From: CBDAPE01 sp965198325
GTDB taxonomy: Bacteria; Pseudomonadota; Alphaproteobacteria; UBA828; JAPUJA01
Length of the DNA: 64,000 nt
NCBI GenBank assembly: GCA_965198325.1
Contig: CBDAPE010000019.1
Coordinates: forward strand, 620,001-684,000
Direction of reading: 5' to 3'
Shown here: positions 1 through 11,166 of the stretch, piece by piece
Layout: each line of letters begins with the position of its first letter
Numbering within the stretch: the first letter of the stretch is position 1
Program-made: the position numbers and the translations under genes
The notes under the pieces: generated by a model
What the model saw: only the letters and a program-made list of their open reading frames with translations
What the model was told of the DNA's origin: nothing
Database searches by the model: none

Positions 1-2
1 CC

Positions 3-1232
3 GACGAGGTCCGCAAGGTCAAGAAATTCGAATCGGGCATGGTGATCAATCCGGTCACCATCGCGCCCGGCCAGCCGCTGGCCGACGCGCTTCAACTCAT
101 GGCGGACTACCGCATTTCGGGCATTCCGGTGGTCGAGGAGGGCAGTGGCAAGCTCGTCGGGATCCTGACAAACCGTGACGTTCGCTTCGCTGACGACGTC
201 AATCAGCCGGTCCGCGAGCTGATGACCAAGGACGATCTGGTGACCGTTCGCGAAACCGTCGATATGGACGAGGCCAAACGGCTGCTCCACCGTCACCGCA
301 TCGAGAAGTTGCTCGTGGTCGACGGCGAATACCGCTGCATTGGCCTGATCACGGTGAAGGATATCGAAAAAGCCCAACTTCATCCCGACGCGGCCAAGGA
401 TGAGCATGGCCGTCTGCGGGTCGCCGCGGCCACGGGGGTCGGCCCGAAGGGGTTTGAGCGAACCGAAGCGCTGATCGACGCTGGCTGTGACCTCATCGTC
501 GTGGATACCGCCCACGGTCATTCCCGCGCTGTGCGCGAAGCGGTCGATGCGATTAAGAAGCGGAGCAACGCAACCCAGGTGATGGCCGGCAATGTCGCGA
601 CCCCCGAGGGCGCACAGGCGCTGGTTGACGCCGGCGCCGACGCGATCAAGGTCGGAATCGGCCCGGGCTCGATCTGCACCACCCGGATCGTTGCCGGGGT
701 CGGCGTGCCCCAGCTTTCGGCAATCATGGAGACGGTCGAAGTTTGCCGGTCTGCCGGTATTCTACTGATTGCCGATGGCGGCATCCGCTATTCCGGCGAT
801 TTGGCGAAGGCGATCGCGGCAGGCGCCGATTGCGCGATGATCGGCTCCCTGCTCGCGGGCACGGAAGAAAGCCCCGGCGAGGTCTTTCTCTATCAGGGGC
901 GTTCGTATAAGGCCTATCGGGGCATGGGTTCTCTGGGCGCGATGGCGCGAGGGTCGGCGGACCGCTATTTCCAGGAGGAAGTTGCGGAGCCGCTCAAACT
1001 CGTGCCGGAAGGCATCGAAGGCCAAGTTCCCTACAAGGGCCCGGTCGCGGGCATTCTCACCCAGCTCGTTGGTGGCCTGCGTGCGGCGATGGGTTATACG
1101 GGAAATCCGACGATTTCGCGGATGCAGACAGAATGTGAGTTCCGCCGCATCACCGGGGCGGGCATACGCGAGAGCCATGTTCACGATGTCTCGGTCACCC
1201 GCGAGGCGCCCAACTATCCTCAGCGTGACTAG
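3..1232 (+). CDS. guaB: IMP dehydrogenase (5' partial)
   Basis: Converts IMP to XMP with NAD+, the committed step of GMP synthesis, in the cytosol. The reading frame is open from base 3, so the true start lies upstream; about 410 residues are visible against roughly 490 in the family, so some 80 N-terminal residues are missing. Two CBS motifs lie near the visible start (ending GKLVGILTNRDVRF and YRCIGLITVKDIEK). The barrel follows, with the catalytic-cysteine loop GIGPGSICTTRIVAGVGVPQ, the phosphate-binding IADGGIRYSGD and the mobile-flap region with RGMGSLGAM. guaA follows two genes later on the same strand, a common purine arrangement. Identity is certain; only the start is unknown. Confidence 0.97.
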   Translation, partial: DEVRKVKKFESGMVINPVTIAPGQPLADALQLMADYRISGIPVVEEGSGKLVGILTNRDVRFADDVNQPVRELMTKDDLVTVRETVDMDEAKRLLHRHRIEKLLVVDGEYRCIGLITVKDIEKAQLHPDAAKDEHGRLRVAAATGVGPKGFERTEALIDAGCDLIVVDTAHGHSRAVREAVDAIKKRSNATQVMAGNVATPEGAQALVDAGADAIKVGIGPGSICTTRIVAGVGVPQLSAIMETVEVCRSAGILLIADGGIRYSGDLAKAIAAGADCAMIGSLLAGTEESPGEVFLYQGRSYKAYRGMGSLGAMARGSADRYFQEEVAEPLKLVPEGIEGQVPYKGPVAGILTQLVGGLRAAMGYTGNPTISRMQTECEFRRITGAGIRESHVHDVSVTREAPNYPQRD

Positions 1233-1384
1233 ACGCCGCACGCCGGATTTTCACGATCGAGTGATAGTCCCTGTACCTTGGTTTCGGCGGGCCGCTGGTT
1301 TCGTGTACTCTAACGGTTGTTCGAGGCACCCGGGATGTGCCGCGCCTCGAATCGCCGGATTCACAGCCAAGAAAGATTTGCCCC

Positions 1385-1858
1385 ATGGTTCTACATCGAT
1401 CCGTATTTGCGCTGATCCTGGGGCTGGCCGTGATGGGCCTGCCGGATATGGTCGGATCTGCCAGCTCCTATTCGACGAGCAAAGACGACAAGGGTGCCGA
1501 CCTGTTCGAGAAGGGGATGAAAGAGGTCGAGCAGGGCGACTTCGAAGACGCGGTTCGCCAATTCGAGAAGGCGGTCGGGAAAGATTCCAAGAACGCGGAC
1601 TATTACAGCATGCTGGGCTACAGCTACCGCAAGCTGGGCGACTACGAGGTCGCATTCGAAACCTATCTTCGGGCGCTTGCCCTGGATCCGGCTCACCGGG
1701 GGGCCCACGAGTATATCGGAGAGGCGTATGTCGAGACGGGCAATCTGATGATGGCCGACCAGCATCTGGCCCGCCTCGCGGAGCTCTGTCCCGAAGGCTG
1801 CCCCGAATTCGACGAGCTCACCGCCTTCATGCGCAACTACGAGATGACCGCCGACTAG
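1385..1858 (+). CDS. Secreted tetratricopeptide-repeat protein
   Basis: A 157-residue protein of unknown specific role. The ATG at 1385 is preferred over an in-frame start at 1337 because it directly precedes a signal peptide (MVLHRSVFALILGLAVMGLP, probable cleavage near GSA). The mature part carries about two to three TPR units: ADLFEKGMKEVEQGDFEDAV, YYSMLGYSYRKLGDYEVAFE and HEYIGEAYVETGNLMMADQH. Two cysteines near the C-terminus (LCPEGCPEF) could form a disulfide in the periplasm. It sits between guaB and guaA, probably by chance of genome order rather than function. Likely periplasmic scaffold; no enzyme motif seen. Confidence 0.8.
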   Translation: MVLHRSVFALILGLAVMGLPDMVGSASSYSTSKDDKGADLFEKGMKEVEQGDFEDAVRQFEKAVGKDSKNADYYSMLGYSYRKLGDYEVAFETYLRALALDPAHRGAHEYIGEAYVETGNLMMADQHLARLAELCPEGCPEFDELTAFMRNYEMTAD

Positions 1859-1985
1859 AGCGCCTCGCTTCCGCGCATTCTCTTGCCGGGCGGACCCCGC
1901 GCGTTATGATGGGTGCGAAAGTGGCCACTTGGAGAAGGGCGACATCGATCATGGCGCCTTTCGATGTCGCGCAGCGCGGGCGGAC

Positions 1986-3533
1986 ATGACCGAACGCGTC
2001 CTGATCCTCGATTTCGGTTCCCAACTGACCCAGCTGATCGCGCGAAGGGTGCGCGAGAACGGCGTCTATTGCGAAGTCCGTCCCTTCAATATCGATCTTG
2101 AAGAAATCGGCTCCTTTGGCCCGAAAGCGCTGATCCTCTCGGGCGGCCCGGCCTCGATTACGGCTGCGGAATCGCCCCGGGCCGATCCCGCCTGGTTCGA
2201 GATGGGTCTTCCCGTTCTCAGCATCTGCTACGGCCAGCAAGCGATGTGCGCGACCCTGGGCGGCGAGGTCGAGGGCGCGGCGGAGCGGGAATTCGGCCGG
2301 GCGTTCGTCGATCTCGTCGGCGATTGCACCCTGTTCGACGGCGTGTGGACGTCGGGTGGACGCGAGCAGGTCTGGATGAGCCACGGCGACCGGGTCAACA
2401 AGCTGCCTGACGGATTTACGGCCGTGGCGACGACGGAGGCCGCCCCGTTTGCCGCGATCGCCGACGAGGCCCGCCGATTCTACGGTCTGCAGTTCCATCC
2501 TGAGGTCGTCCATACACCGCACGGCGCCGAGCTCCTGCGCAACTTCACCCACCGCGTCGCAAGACTCTCGGGCGACTGGTCGATGGCGGCCTTCAAGGAT
2601 ACGGCGATCGCCCACGTCCGCGGACTGGTCGGCGCGGGCCGGGTGATCTGCGGCCTTTCCGGGGGCGTCGATTCCACAGTCGTTGCCGCTCTGCTCCACG
2701 AGGCGATCGGCGATCGACTCACATGCGTCTTCGTGGATACGGGCCTGCTGCGCGCCAACGAGGTCAGCGAGGTCGTCGAGTTCTTCACGGGCCACTCCGA
2801 GATCCCCCTGGTTGCCGTCGATGCGGCGGCGGAATTTCTGGCCAAGCTCGAAGGCACGACCGATCCGGAGGCCAAGCGCAAGATTATCGGGGCGACGTTC
2901 ATCGACGTCTTCGAGCGCGAGGCTAAACACGCGGGCGGTGCGGATTTCCTCGCCCAGGGCACGCTCTATCCCGACGTCATCGAATCGGTCTCGTTCACCG
3001 GTGGGCCGAGCGTAACCATCAAGTCCCACCACAATGTCGGCGGTTTGCCCGAGCGCATGAACCTCGCCCTGGTCGAGCCGCTTCGCGAATTGTTCAAGGA
3101 CGAGGTCCGTGAGCTCGGCCGTGAGCTGGGGCTGCCCCAGCGCATGGTCGGGCGCCATCCGTTTCCCGGGCCGGGGCTCGCGATCCGCATTCCCGGCGAG
3201 GTGACAGCCGACAAGCTCGAGATCCTGCGCGCAGCCGACGCCATCTATATTGAGGAGATCCAGGCTGCCGGACTCTACGATGCGATCTGGCAGGCGTTCG
3301 CGGTTCTGCTGCCGGTCAAGACCGTGGGCGTAATGGGCGATGCCCGCTCCTACGACCATGTCTGTGGCTTGCGCGCAGTGACCTCGACCGACGGGATGAC
3401 CGCGGACTTCTTTCATTTCGACATGGAATTCCTGGGCCGGGTCGCCAACCGTATCGTTAACGAGGTGCGCGGCATCAACCGGGTGGTCTACGACGTCACC
3501 TCGAAGCCCCCCGGCACCATCGAGTGGGAATAG
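1986..3533 (+). CDS. guaA: GMP synthase (glutamine-hydrolysing)
   Basis: Aminates XMP to GMP using glutamine and ATP. It has 515 residues, the usual length. The N-terminal class I glutamine amidotransferase has nucleophile Cys81 in LPVLSICYGQQAM and the His/Glu pair in LQFHPEVVHTPHG. The ATP-pyrophosphatase domain has the PP-loop GLSGGVDSTVV, and the C-terminal dimerisation domain ends GTIEWE, typical of the family. ATG at 1986 was chosen over an in-frame upstream start at 1929 because MTERVLILDFGSQ matches the family N-terminus. It works with guaB upstream in the GMP branch. Confidence 0.97.
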   Translation: MTERVLILDFGSQLTQLIARRVRENGVYCEVRPFNIDLEEIGSFGPKALILSGGPASITAAESPRADPAWFEMGLPVLSICYGQQAMCATLGGEVEGAAEREFGRAFVDLVGDCTLFDGVWTSGGREQVWMSHGDRVNKLPDGFTAVATTEAAPFAAIADEARRFYGLQFHPEVVHTPHGAELLRNFTHRVARLSGDWSMAAFKDTAIAHVRGLVGAGRVICGLSGGVDSTVVAALLHEAIGDRLTCVFVDTGLLRANEVSEVVEFFTGHSEIPLVAVDAAAEFLAKLEGTTDPEAKRKIIGATFIDVFEREAKHAGGADFLAQGTLYPDVIESVSFTGGPSVTIKSHHNVGGLPERMNLALVEPLRELFKDEVRELGRELGLPQRMVGRHPFPGPGLAIRIPGEVTADKLEILRAADAIYIEEIQAAGLYDAIWQAFAVLLPVKTVGVMGDARSYDHVCGLRAVTSTDGMTADFFHFDMEFLGRVANRIVNEVRGINRVVYDVTSKPPGTIEWE

Positions 3534-3546
3534 GCAGCCGCACCCC

Positions 3547-4161
3547 ATGGGCATCTATTCCCGCTATTTCGTTCCGCCCATCCTCGACCGCATCATGCGC
3601 AACGAACTGCTCGAGGATGACCGGCGCGCCTGCGTCGCAAGAGCCGAAGGCCGGGTGCTCGAGATCGGTATCGGCTCCGGGCTCAACCTGTCGTTCTACC
3701 CCGACGCAGTCAGCGCCGTGGTCGGCATCGATCCGTCCGTCGGGCTGCAGGCCCGGGCACGCAAGCGGGCGACAGGCTTGGCCTTTTCCGTCGAGCATGT
3801 GGAGGCCTCCGCCGAAACCATGCCACTCGACGATGCATCGGTCGATACGGTGGTTGCCACCTGGTCGCTCTGCTCGATTCCAGACCCTCTGGCCGCGCTT
3901 GGCGAGGCTCGTCGGGTGCTCCGGCCTGCGGGCCGCCTGCTGTTCGTCGAACATGGTGAAAGCGACGAGCCGGGCGTCGCCCGTTGGCAGCACCGCTTGA
4001 ACGGGGTCTGGCGCTGTATTTCTGCGGGCTGCAACATGAACCGCAAGATGGACGATCTCATCGCCCGCTCCGGCTTCACCCCCGAATCGCTCGATACGGG
4101 CTATATCGAGGGACCGAAACTGCTGTCGTTCCTATACCGCGGAAGCGCCCGCCCGAACTAG
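3547..4161 (+). CDS. Class I SAM-dependent methyltransferase
   Basis: A 204-residue cytosolic methyltransferase of the Methyltransf_11/UbiE-like type. Motif I is VLEIGIGSGLNLSFY, motif II GIDPS, and motif III falls around VATWSLCSIPD, followed by EARRVLRPAGRLLFVEHG. Residues near the C-terminus (CNMNRKMDDLIARSGF) resemble the METTL7-like small methyltransferases, where a phospholipid or thiol acceptor is possible; the substrate cannot be read from sequence. It starts 13 bases after guaA and may be cotranscribed. Confidence 0.85.
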   Translation: MGIYSRYFVPPILDRIMRNELLEDDRRACVARAEGRVLEIGIGSGLNLSFYPDAVSAVVGIDPSVGLQARARKRATGLAFSVEHVEASAETMPLDDASVDTVVATWSLCSIPDPLAALGEARRVLRPAGRLLFVEHGESDEPGVARWQHRLNGVWRCISAGCNMNRKMDDLIARSGFTPESLDTGYIEGPKLLSFLYRGSARPN

Positions 4162-4186
4162 CCGTTCCCTGCCTGCCGTCACGCCG

Positions 4187-4972
4187 TCAGCTGTACCAGC
4201 ACTTGGGCAACACAAGCGATTTGAAGCCCGGCGCGCTGTCCGAATCGAGGGGGTGCGTAAACCGGGTGGCGTATTTCAGCTCTTGGACCCGGTCCTTTCT
4301 TATGAACGTGTATTCCACGTTCCGGGGGATTTCAAAGCTCCCCGATCTCAAGCAAGCGCGCCGATTGTTCGGGTGAATGTGGGCAACATGAAAATGCTCG
4401 AGGAGAATCTCGAATGTGGCATTGATCAATCGAAACCCCAGCGTGTCCAGAAGCTTGTCGAAGCTGTGGAATTCGATGACCATGATGCGGAATTTCTTGA
4501 GGATCTCCACGGGCGTATTGACGATCACCGGATATTCCGAGCCCTCGATGTCCATCTGCAAAATGAGATCCTTGTCGTGGTCCGGCAGGTATTGCTCGAC
4601 CCACGATTTCAGCGTGATATCGCGCTCGGAATCGGTCACGCCGAGAAATTTCTTGTCGAAAACGAACGCATCGGACGCGACGGGTGGTCCATCGACCGAG
4701 TAGTCGGCGAGAAACGATTTGATGCCGCGGCGTTCGAGGTCGCATTCGAACGTCGCGATTTGATCCACCCCGGGCGAGAAGCAATATTCGATGCCTTCAA
4801 GAACGTCCGGAACCAGATAGCCTCCGTCGCCCGCGCCGCCGATCCTGATGAGCTCTTTGCCCGTCATGATGGGCCGCTGCGCCTGGATGAAATCGGCCAA
4901 TCCGCTGCCGTCGGCCTTGAACACCATGAGGCCTTTCGAGGCAAAGAAATTCTTTATGAGGTCGTTCGACAT
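4187..4972 (-). CDS. FkbM-family methyltransferase
   Basis: A 261-residue protein read on the strand opposite its neighbours. The FkbM/Methyltransf_21 signature is LILQMDIEGSEYPVIV; IRIGGAGDGGYLVPD near residue 45 occupies the glycine-rich SAM position. No membrane segment. Family members O-methylate sugars or other metabolites, but the acceptor here is unknown. Three 60-base lines counted by hand give 47-50 percent G+C, against about 73 percent in a counted line of the neighbouring synthetase gene, which suggests recent acquisition. The gene stands alone, converging on the upstream methyltransferase and diverging from the acetoacetyl-CoA synthetase. Confidence 0.8.
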   Translation of the reverse strand: MSNDLIKNFFASKGLMVFKADGSGLADFIQAQRPIMTGKELIRIGGAGDGGYLVPDVLEGIEYCFSPGVDQIATFECDLERRGIKSFLADYSVDGPPVASDAFVFDKKFLGVTDSERDITLKSWVEQYLPDHDKDLILQMDIEGSEYPVIVNTPVEILKKFRIMVIEFHSFDKLLDTLGFRLINATFEILLEHFHVAHIHPNNRRACLRSGSFEIPRNVEYTFIRKDRVQELKYATRFTHPLDSDSAPGFKSLVLPKCWYS

Positions 4973-5223
4973 GTTCGCTCGCCTGTTGACCCAAGGGCAG
5001 ATCTCGGCCGCCGGTTTCGAAAGCTGGACAGCCTAACATAAAGGCCCGGGGACACGATTGGAACACGCCGCAACGCCGGATGACGAGCGGGCGATCCGAA
5101 AGTCGTCGCTCACAACCACCGGCGCTTGCTTGCTGTTGACCGCCCGCGGGCCGAGGCCCGTTGAATCGGGCGTGGCCGCCGTGCTATCCAGCAATCACGT
5201 GCCATCGAGCAAGGGAGAGAGAC

Positions 5224-7185
<1,962 letters not shown>

Positions 7186-7212
7186 CTCGCGAGGGACAAG
7201 GAGAGCCGTGAT

Positions 7213-8394
7213 ATGCCAGAGAGGTATTTTCCCCAAGACGAATACGATGCCCGCTGGGCGCGCGTCCAGGCCGAGATGGAAGGCCGCGGGATCGACGCGG
7301 CCGTCGTCTGGAGCCGGTCCGCCGGCACGTATGACCGTGCTGCCGACGTGCTCTATCTGGTCAACTACTATTCGCCCGAGGCCGGGCCCGATACGCTGAA
7401 ATGGCGGTCCCAGGGGACTTACGCGGTGATCCTCCAGCCGGGCAAGACGCCCGAGCTGGTCGCCGACAACAGCGAGCAGCGCAATGACCATATCGCGACT
7501 GACCGGATCGCCCGCTACGACGACCCGATCGCCGGTGTCGCCGAGCGGCTGGCGCAGCGGAAGATTACCGGATCGGTCGCTCTGGTCGGCGCCGACGTGC
7601 TGGCGCTCAAATACGGCCGCGAGCTGGTAGCCGCGACGCCGGGGATTTCCTGGGTAGAAGTCGATGATCTAATCCGCATCCCCCGGCGTATCAAAAGCCC
7701 ACGCGAGCTCGACTGCCTGCGCGAAGGTGGACGGATCGGCTCCGCTGCACTCGACGTCATGATGAAGCAGCTGGTCGTCGGCAGACCCGAGCGCGAGGCG
7801 GTCGCGGACGCGGTGCGCGAGCTCTATCGCCAGGGCGGCGCGGGGTCCTATATTGCAGCCAACCACGGCGATACCATCGGCCACTGGGCGCGGGAGCCGT
7901 TGACCGGGCGGAGCGCCGACGGCGCCGAGCGGGGCGATTTCGTGCGCGGCTGGATGGACGCCATTTATCAGGGTTACTGGTTCGATCATGGCCGCACGGC
8001 GGTCGCGGGCGGCAAGCCGAGTGCCTCGCAGCAGCAGCTCATCGACGACTGCGCCCGTATCGTCGAGGGAATCATTGACGCGATCCGGCCGGGCGTTACG
8101 AATACCCGAGCCGCGGAGATCGGCGAGGCGCTGATTGCGGAGGCCGGCGGCGAGGGCGGCGGCATGTCCGAGATGTTTCCCGTGCTCGCTCACGGCATCG
8201 GACTCTATTGGGAATACCCCTATGTCGGCAGGCAGGTCGCGCTCGTCGAGGAGACAATTCAGGCGAACATGGCGATGGGGGTCGAGTATTTCCTGTCTCG
8301 TGAGGGCGTCGGCACGGTCGGCATCGAGCAGAATTTCATCGTCGGGCCCGAGGCCAACGAAGCAATCACCTATCTGCCCATCCAGGGTTGGTAA
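7213..8394 (+). CDS. M24-family metallopeptidase (Xaa-Pro peptidase-like)
   Basis: A 393-residue two-domain protein: a creatinase-type N-terminal domain (about 1-160) and a pita-bread M24 domain. The five metal ligands expected in a true peptidase are present by alignment of motifs: Asp249 (GWMDAIYQGY), Asp258 (FDHGRT), His327 (AHGIGLYWEY), Glu358 (GVEYFL) and Glu372 (GIEQNF). This favours a proline-specific peptidase over metal-free creatinase. AAGGAG precedes the ATG at 7213. It may be cotranscribed with aacS; the pairing has no obvious pathway meaning. Substrate unknown. Confidence 0.87.
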   Translation: MPERYFPQDEYDARWARVQAEMEGRGIDAAVVWSRSAGTYDRAADVLYLVNYYSPEAGPDTLKWRSQGTYAVILQPGKTPELVADNSEQRNDHIATDRIARYDDPIAGVAERLAQRKITGSVALVGADVLALKYGRELVAATPGISWVEVDDLIRIPRRIKSPRELDCLREGGRIGSAALDVMMKQLVVGRPEREAVADAVRELYRQGGAGSYIAANHGDTIGHWAREPLTGRSADGAERGDFVRGWMDAIYQGYWFDHGRTAVAGGKPSASQQQLIDDCARIVEGIIDAIRPGVTNTRAAEIGEALIAEAGGEGGGMSEMFPVLAHGIGLYWEYPYVGRQVALVEETIQANMAMGVEYFLSREGVGTVGIEQNFIVGPEANEAITYLPIQGW

Positions 8395-8436
8395 TGGCGC
8401 CCCTGACGGTTGCCGCTCAGCGCCGCCGCCCGGTCT

Positions 8437-9291
8437 CTACCAGCCCCGCCAATCCCGCACTCGCGCCAGGGCCTCCTCGATCTGCTCGGCGGTCGTGGTC
8501 TGGGCGACCTCGCTGCGCACCCGAATCGTCGTCAGGCGCGGCTCGACCATCAGCAGCGGGATGGCGAGGGTGAACCACATATAGGCTTCGACGAGGTCGA
8601 CCGGTCCGCCGATCCCATGGCGGCGCATCAGGCCGAGATTGTGCATCGCCGCCGCCGAGCCCTGGGCTGCCGCCCGGGTTAACCACTGGGTCGCGATCGA
8701 ATAGTCGAGTGGCACCCCCTCGCCCCTGACGCACATGTAGCCGTATATCGACTGGGCCTTGGCGTAGCCCAACCGGGCCGCCTCCCGGTACCATTTCGCG
8801 GCCGCGACGGCGACCTGTTCGACGCCTAGCCCTTTGCGGTAGAGATTACCCAGCTCGTACATCGCTTCCGCTTCGCCCGCTTCCGCGGCCATCCGGTACC
8901 ATTTTGCCGCCTCGGCCGGGTCCTGACGCGCGCCGACGCCGGTCCGGTACATGTCGCCAAGACAGGTTTGGGATTTCACCGCGCCGCGTTCCGCCGCCTT
9001 GATCAGCAGGCTCAGCAGGCGCGACGCATGGGCCGCACTGCGGTTTTCGACGCTGTTATCGATCGCATTCCAGTTGGGTTCAGCCGGCTCAAGGGCCTTG
9101 GTCTCGGAAACGAGCGTCCCACTGCCGAACAGGTTCACGCCGAGGCCCAGGCCGAGCGCCAGGGCCGGAAGGCGGGTCAGTCGGCTTCCCAATGGCCGCG
9201 CGGGCCACCGGGATCTCCACCTGTGAGGCAAAGGAAGGTTAACGGATATACATTTATAATCAATGCTTTGGTGAAAATTAGTTGAAAACAC
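8437..9291 (-). CDS. Sel1-repeat protein
   Basis: A protein of up to 284 residues with about four tandem Sel1-like repeats between roughly residues 95 and 245: DPAEAAKWYRMAAEAG, AAAKWYREAARLGYAKAQSI, DYSIATQWLTRAAAQG and VEAYMWFTLAI. Sel1 proteins are scaffolds, often at the envelope. A hydrophobic stretch LPALALGLGLGVNLFGSG near residue 42 may be a signal or anchor. The listed start is a GTG in an AT-rich leader with no clear ribosome site; a start nearer the hydrophobic segment is possible, so the first 30 or so residues are uncertain. Converges on the M24 gene. Confidence 0.75.
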   Translation of the reverse strand: MFSTNFHQSIDYKCISVNLPLPHRWRSRWPARPLGSRLTRLPALALGLGLGVNLFGSGTLVSETKALEPAEPNWNAIDNSVENRSAAHASRLLSLLIKAAERGAVKSQTCLGDMYRTGVGARQDPAEAAKWYRMAAEAGEAEAMYELGNLYRKGLGVEQVAVAAAKWYREAARLGYAKAQSIYGYMCVRGEGVPLDYSIATQWLTRAAAQGSAAAMHNLGLMRRHGIGGPVDLVEAYMWFTLAIPLLMVEPRLTTIRVRSEVAQTTTAEQIEEALARVRDWRGW

Positions 9292-9308
9292 TTAGCTTGC
9301 ACATTATT

Positions 9309-9674
9309 TTATTCGTAATCGTCAGATTCGAAGTGAGACCGCTCCTGTTCCGATAGCCGTGCGATTTCGCGACCCATCAGGCCGCACCACATCAGGCCGT
9401 ACATGTGAAAATCGCCGATCAGGCTACAGACCGGATGGCCAAAGGTCGCCGGGCGGTTCCGCTCGACCAGCACATGGCCGAGCCAGGCCAGGCCGTAGCC
9501 GGATACGGGTGCCGCAACGATCAACCGGGGTTCGCTCCACAGACCGGCGGCCGCAAGGCAGCCGAGTGCGGCGGATGTGCCGGCGAAATGCAGCAACCTT
9601 GTCCCGGCTTTCCGGTGTGCCCCCACATAGTGCGGCCAGAACTCGCCATAACGGGTCAGGCGGGCGTTCTCCAT
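9309..9674 (-). CDS. DUF962 / Mpo1-like membrane protein
   Basis: A 121-residue protein with the DUF962 pattern: HYVGAHRKAGTRLLHFAGTS near the N-terminus, then GHVLVERNRPATFGHPVCSL and IGDFHMYGLMWCG. Two or three hydrophobic segments indicate an inner-membrane protein. The yeast relative Mpo1 is an iron-dependent alpha-dioxygenase of 2-hydroxy fatty acids; the conserved histidines here would suit metal binding, but bacterial members are not well characterised and the function is inferred only. It ends 17 bases before the Sel1 gene on the same strand, so the two may be one unit. Confidence 0.85.
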   Translation of the reverse strand: MENARLTRYGEFWPHYVGAHRKAGTRLLHFAGTSAALGCLAAAGLWSEPRLIVAAPVSGYGLAWLGHVLVERNRPATFGHPVCSLIGDFHMYGLMWCGLMGREIARLSEQERSHFESDDYE

Positions 9675-9809
9675 CGCACCGTTCTATCAGAAATCGGACC
9701 GGCTCGGCACAAGACCCATGGGCGGAGATTTCGCGGCGGGACCGGTTTGCCAGGGTGCCCCCGGGCAGTATACCGGAGGTCACAGCAAGTTAGAACGAGG
9801 ACAGCGCCA

Positions 9810-10376
9810 ATGTCTCTCCAGACCACGCCGATCTGCGACTTCGACTGGCCGGCGCCCGAATTCAGCCTGCCGGACCCCGAGGGTCATGTGCACAGCCTCG
9901 CCAGCCTGCGCGGCGCCAACGGCACGCTCGTGATGTTTCTGTGCAACCACTGCCCCTACGTAAAGGCCGTCCTCGAGCGCGTCCTTCGCGACACCCGCGA
10001 CCTCGAAGCGTCGGGGATCGCCTCGGTTGCGATCAATCCCAACGATCCCTCCGTCTATCCCGAAGATGCGCCCGAGCAGATGGCGCGCCTTGCCCGCGAG
10101 ATGAAGTTTCCGTTCCCCTACCTCGTAGACGAGACGCAAGATGTCGCGCGCGCCTATCAGGCGAACTGTACGCCCGATTTTTTCGGTTTCAACGCGCGTC
10201 TCCGGCTCCAGTACCGGGGCCGTCTCGACGAATCCCGCATGTCTCCGGTCCCCGATGCCAGACGAGACCTCTTCGAGGCCATGGTTCGGATCGCGAAGAC
10301 CGGCGAAGGGCCTTCCGAGCAGAGCCCCAGCATGGGATGCTCGATCAAGTGGCGCGGCGTATCAGCCCCTGCTTGA
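9810..10376 (+). CDS. Thioredoxin-family (AhpC/TSA-like) protein
   Basis: A 188-residue cytosolic protein with a redoxin fold. It has FSLPDPEGHVHSLASLRGA, then VMFLCNHCPYVKAVLERV with a CxxC pair (CNHC), and the cis-Pro region QANCTPDFFGF. This layout defines a bacterial subgroup of thioredoxin-like proteins annotated as redoxin-domain proteins; the specific partner is unknown. ATG at 9810 is chosen because PxFSLPD follows as in relatives; a longer in-frame reading from 9405 overlaps the opposite-strand DUF962 gene. No signal peptide. Confidence 0.85.
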   Translation: MSLQTTPICDFDWPAPEFSLPDPEGHVHSLASLRGANGTLVMFLCNHCPYVKAVLERVLRDTRDLEASGIASVAINPNDPSVYPEDAPEQMARLAREMKFPFPYLVDETQDVARAYQANCTPDFFGFNARLRLQYRGRLDESRMSPVPDARRDLFEAMVRIAKTGEGPSEQSPSMGCSIKWRGVSAPA

Positions 10377-10503
10377 TGACGCCTCTGGGGCCTTGGTGTA
10401 GTATCCGCCCGCCCAAGTCGGCGATCCGGGATTTGCCCGGGTCGGTCGTGAGTGTCCGCCCCGCGGCGGTACACCGGGTCCCGTCTGGTCATGGGAGTCA
10501 CCG

Positions 10504-11166
10504 TTGAGCGATATATTCCGCGAGATCGACGAGGAAGTCCGACGCGATCGGCTGTTCCGCTTGTGGCATCGCTACTGGAAGATCGGTGCCGGCGTACTGG
10601 TCGTCATCCTTGGGAGCGTGGTTGCCTACGTCATTTTGGAGCAGGGAGCGGAAGCCCGTCGCCAGGCCGAGGGTGCGCAGTTTCTCGCCGCGATCGACGA
10701 TCTCGAGATGGGCCTCGCCACCGATTCGGCGACCGCCTTCGCTGGCCTTGCTGCGGAAGGCTCGGAAGGTTACGCGGCGCTTGCGGGGTTGCGCCAGGCG
10801 CAAGCCTTGTTCGCGGCCGGTGATCGGGCTGGCGCGGTGGCGGTCTATAAAGCGTTGAGCGCGGAGTCCCGGGTCGATCCGATCTATCGCGAATTAGCCG
10901 CCCTGCTCGCTGCCCAACTCCGCCTCGACATCGCGCCCCGGGCCGAGATCGAGCAGCGCCTTGCGGCGCTTGCCCAGGAGGGCCGGCCCTGGCGCTATCT
11001 TGCCCGCGAGCTGATGGCGCTGGCCGCTCTGAAGGCGGGCGACCGGGGTGCGGCGCGCGAGGGGTACGCTGCGCTGGCCGAGGAGGTGGGCGTAAGCCCG
11101 GGCCTGCGCTCGCGGGCAACCGAGATGCTGACCCTGCTCGGGCCACGGGAGGGCGGTGACTCGTGA
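10504..11166 (+). CDS. YfgM-like membrane-anchored TPR protein
   Basis: A 220-residue protein with one N-terminal transmembrane helix (IGAGVLVVILGSVVAYVIL, about residues 27-45) after the charged segment DIFREIDEEVRRDRLFRLWH, then a periplasmic alanine-rich TPR-like domain. This is the architecture of YfgM, an ancillary SecYEG/PpiD partner in enterobacteria. Its position immediately before bamB and der is the classical yfgM-bamB-der order. The start is TTG at 10504. It overlaps bamB by four bases (GTGA), implying coupled translation. Confidence 0.85.
   Translation: MSDIFREIDEEVRRDRLFRLWHRYWKIGAGVLVVILGSVVAYVILEQGAEARRQAEGAQFLAAIDDLEMGLATDSATAFAGLAAEGSEGYAALAGLRQAQALFAAGDRAGAVAVYKALSAESRVDPIYRELAALLAAQLRLDIAPRAEIEQRLAALAQEGRPWRYLARELMALAALKAGDRGAAREGYAALAEEVGVSPGLRSRATEMLTLLGPREGGDS

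Noticed and set aside
1827..3554. Long minus-strand open frame of 575 codons over guaA
   Set aside because: It is the antisense of guaA in GC-rich DNA, has no family-like motifs, and guaA on the plus strand is unmistakable.
5161..5223. TTG start and weak promoter (TTGAAT-N18-TATCCA) upstream of aacS
   Set aside because: The TTG extension has no family match; the hexamers are weak and were not listed as a promoter.
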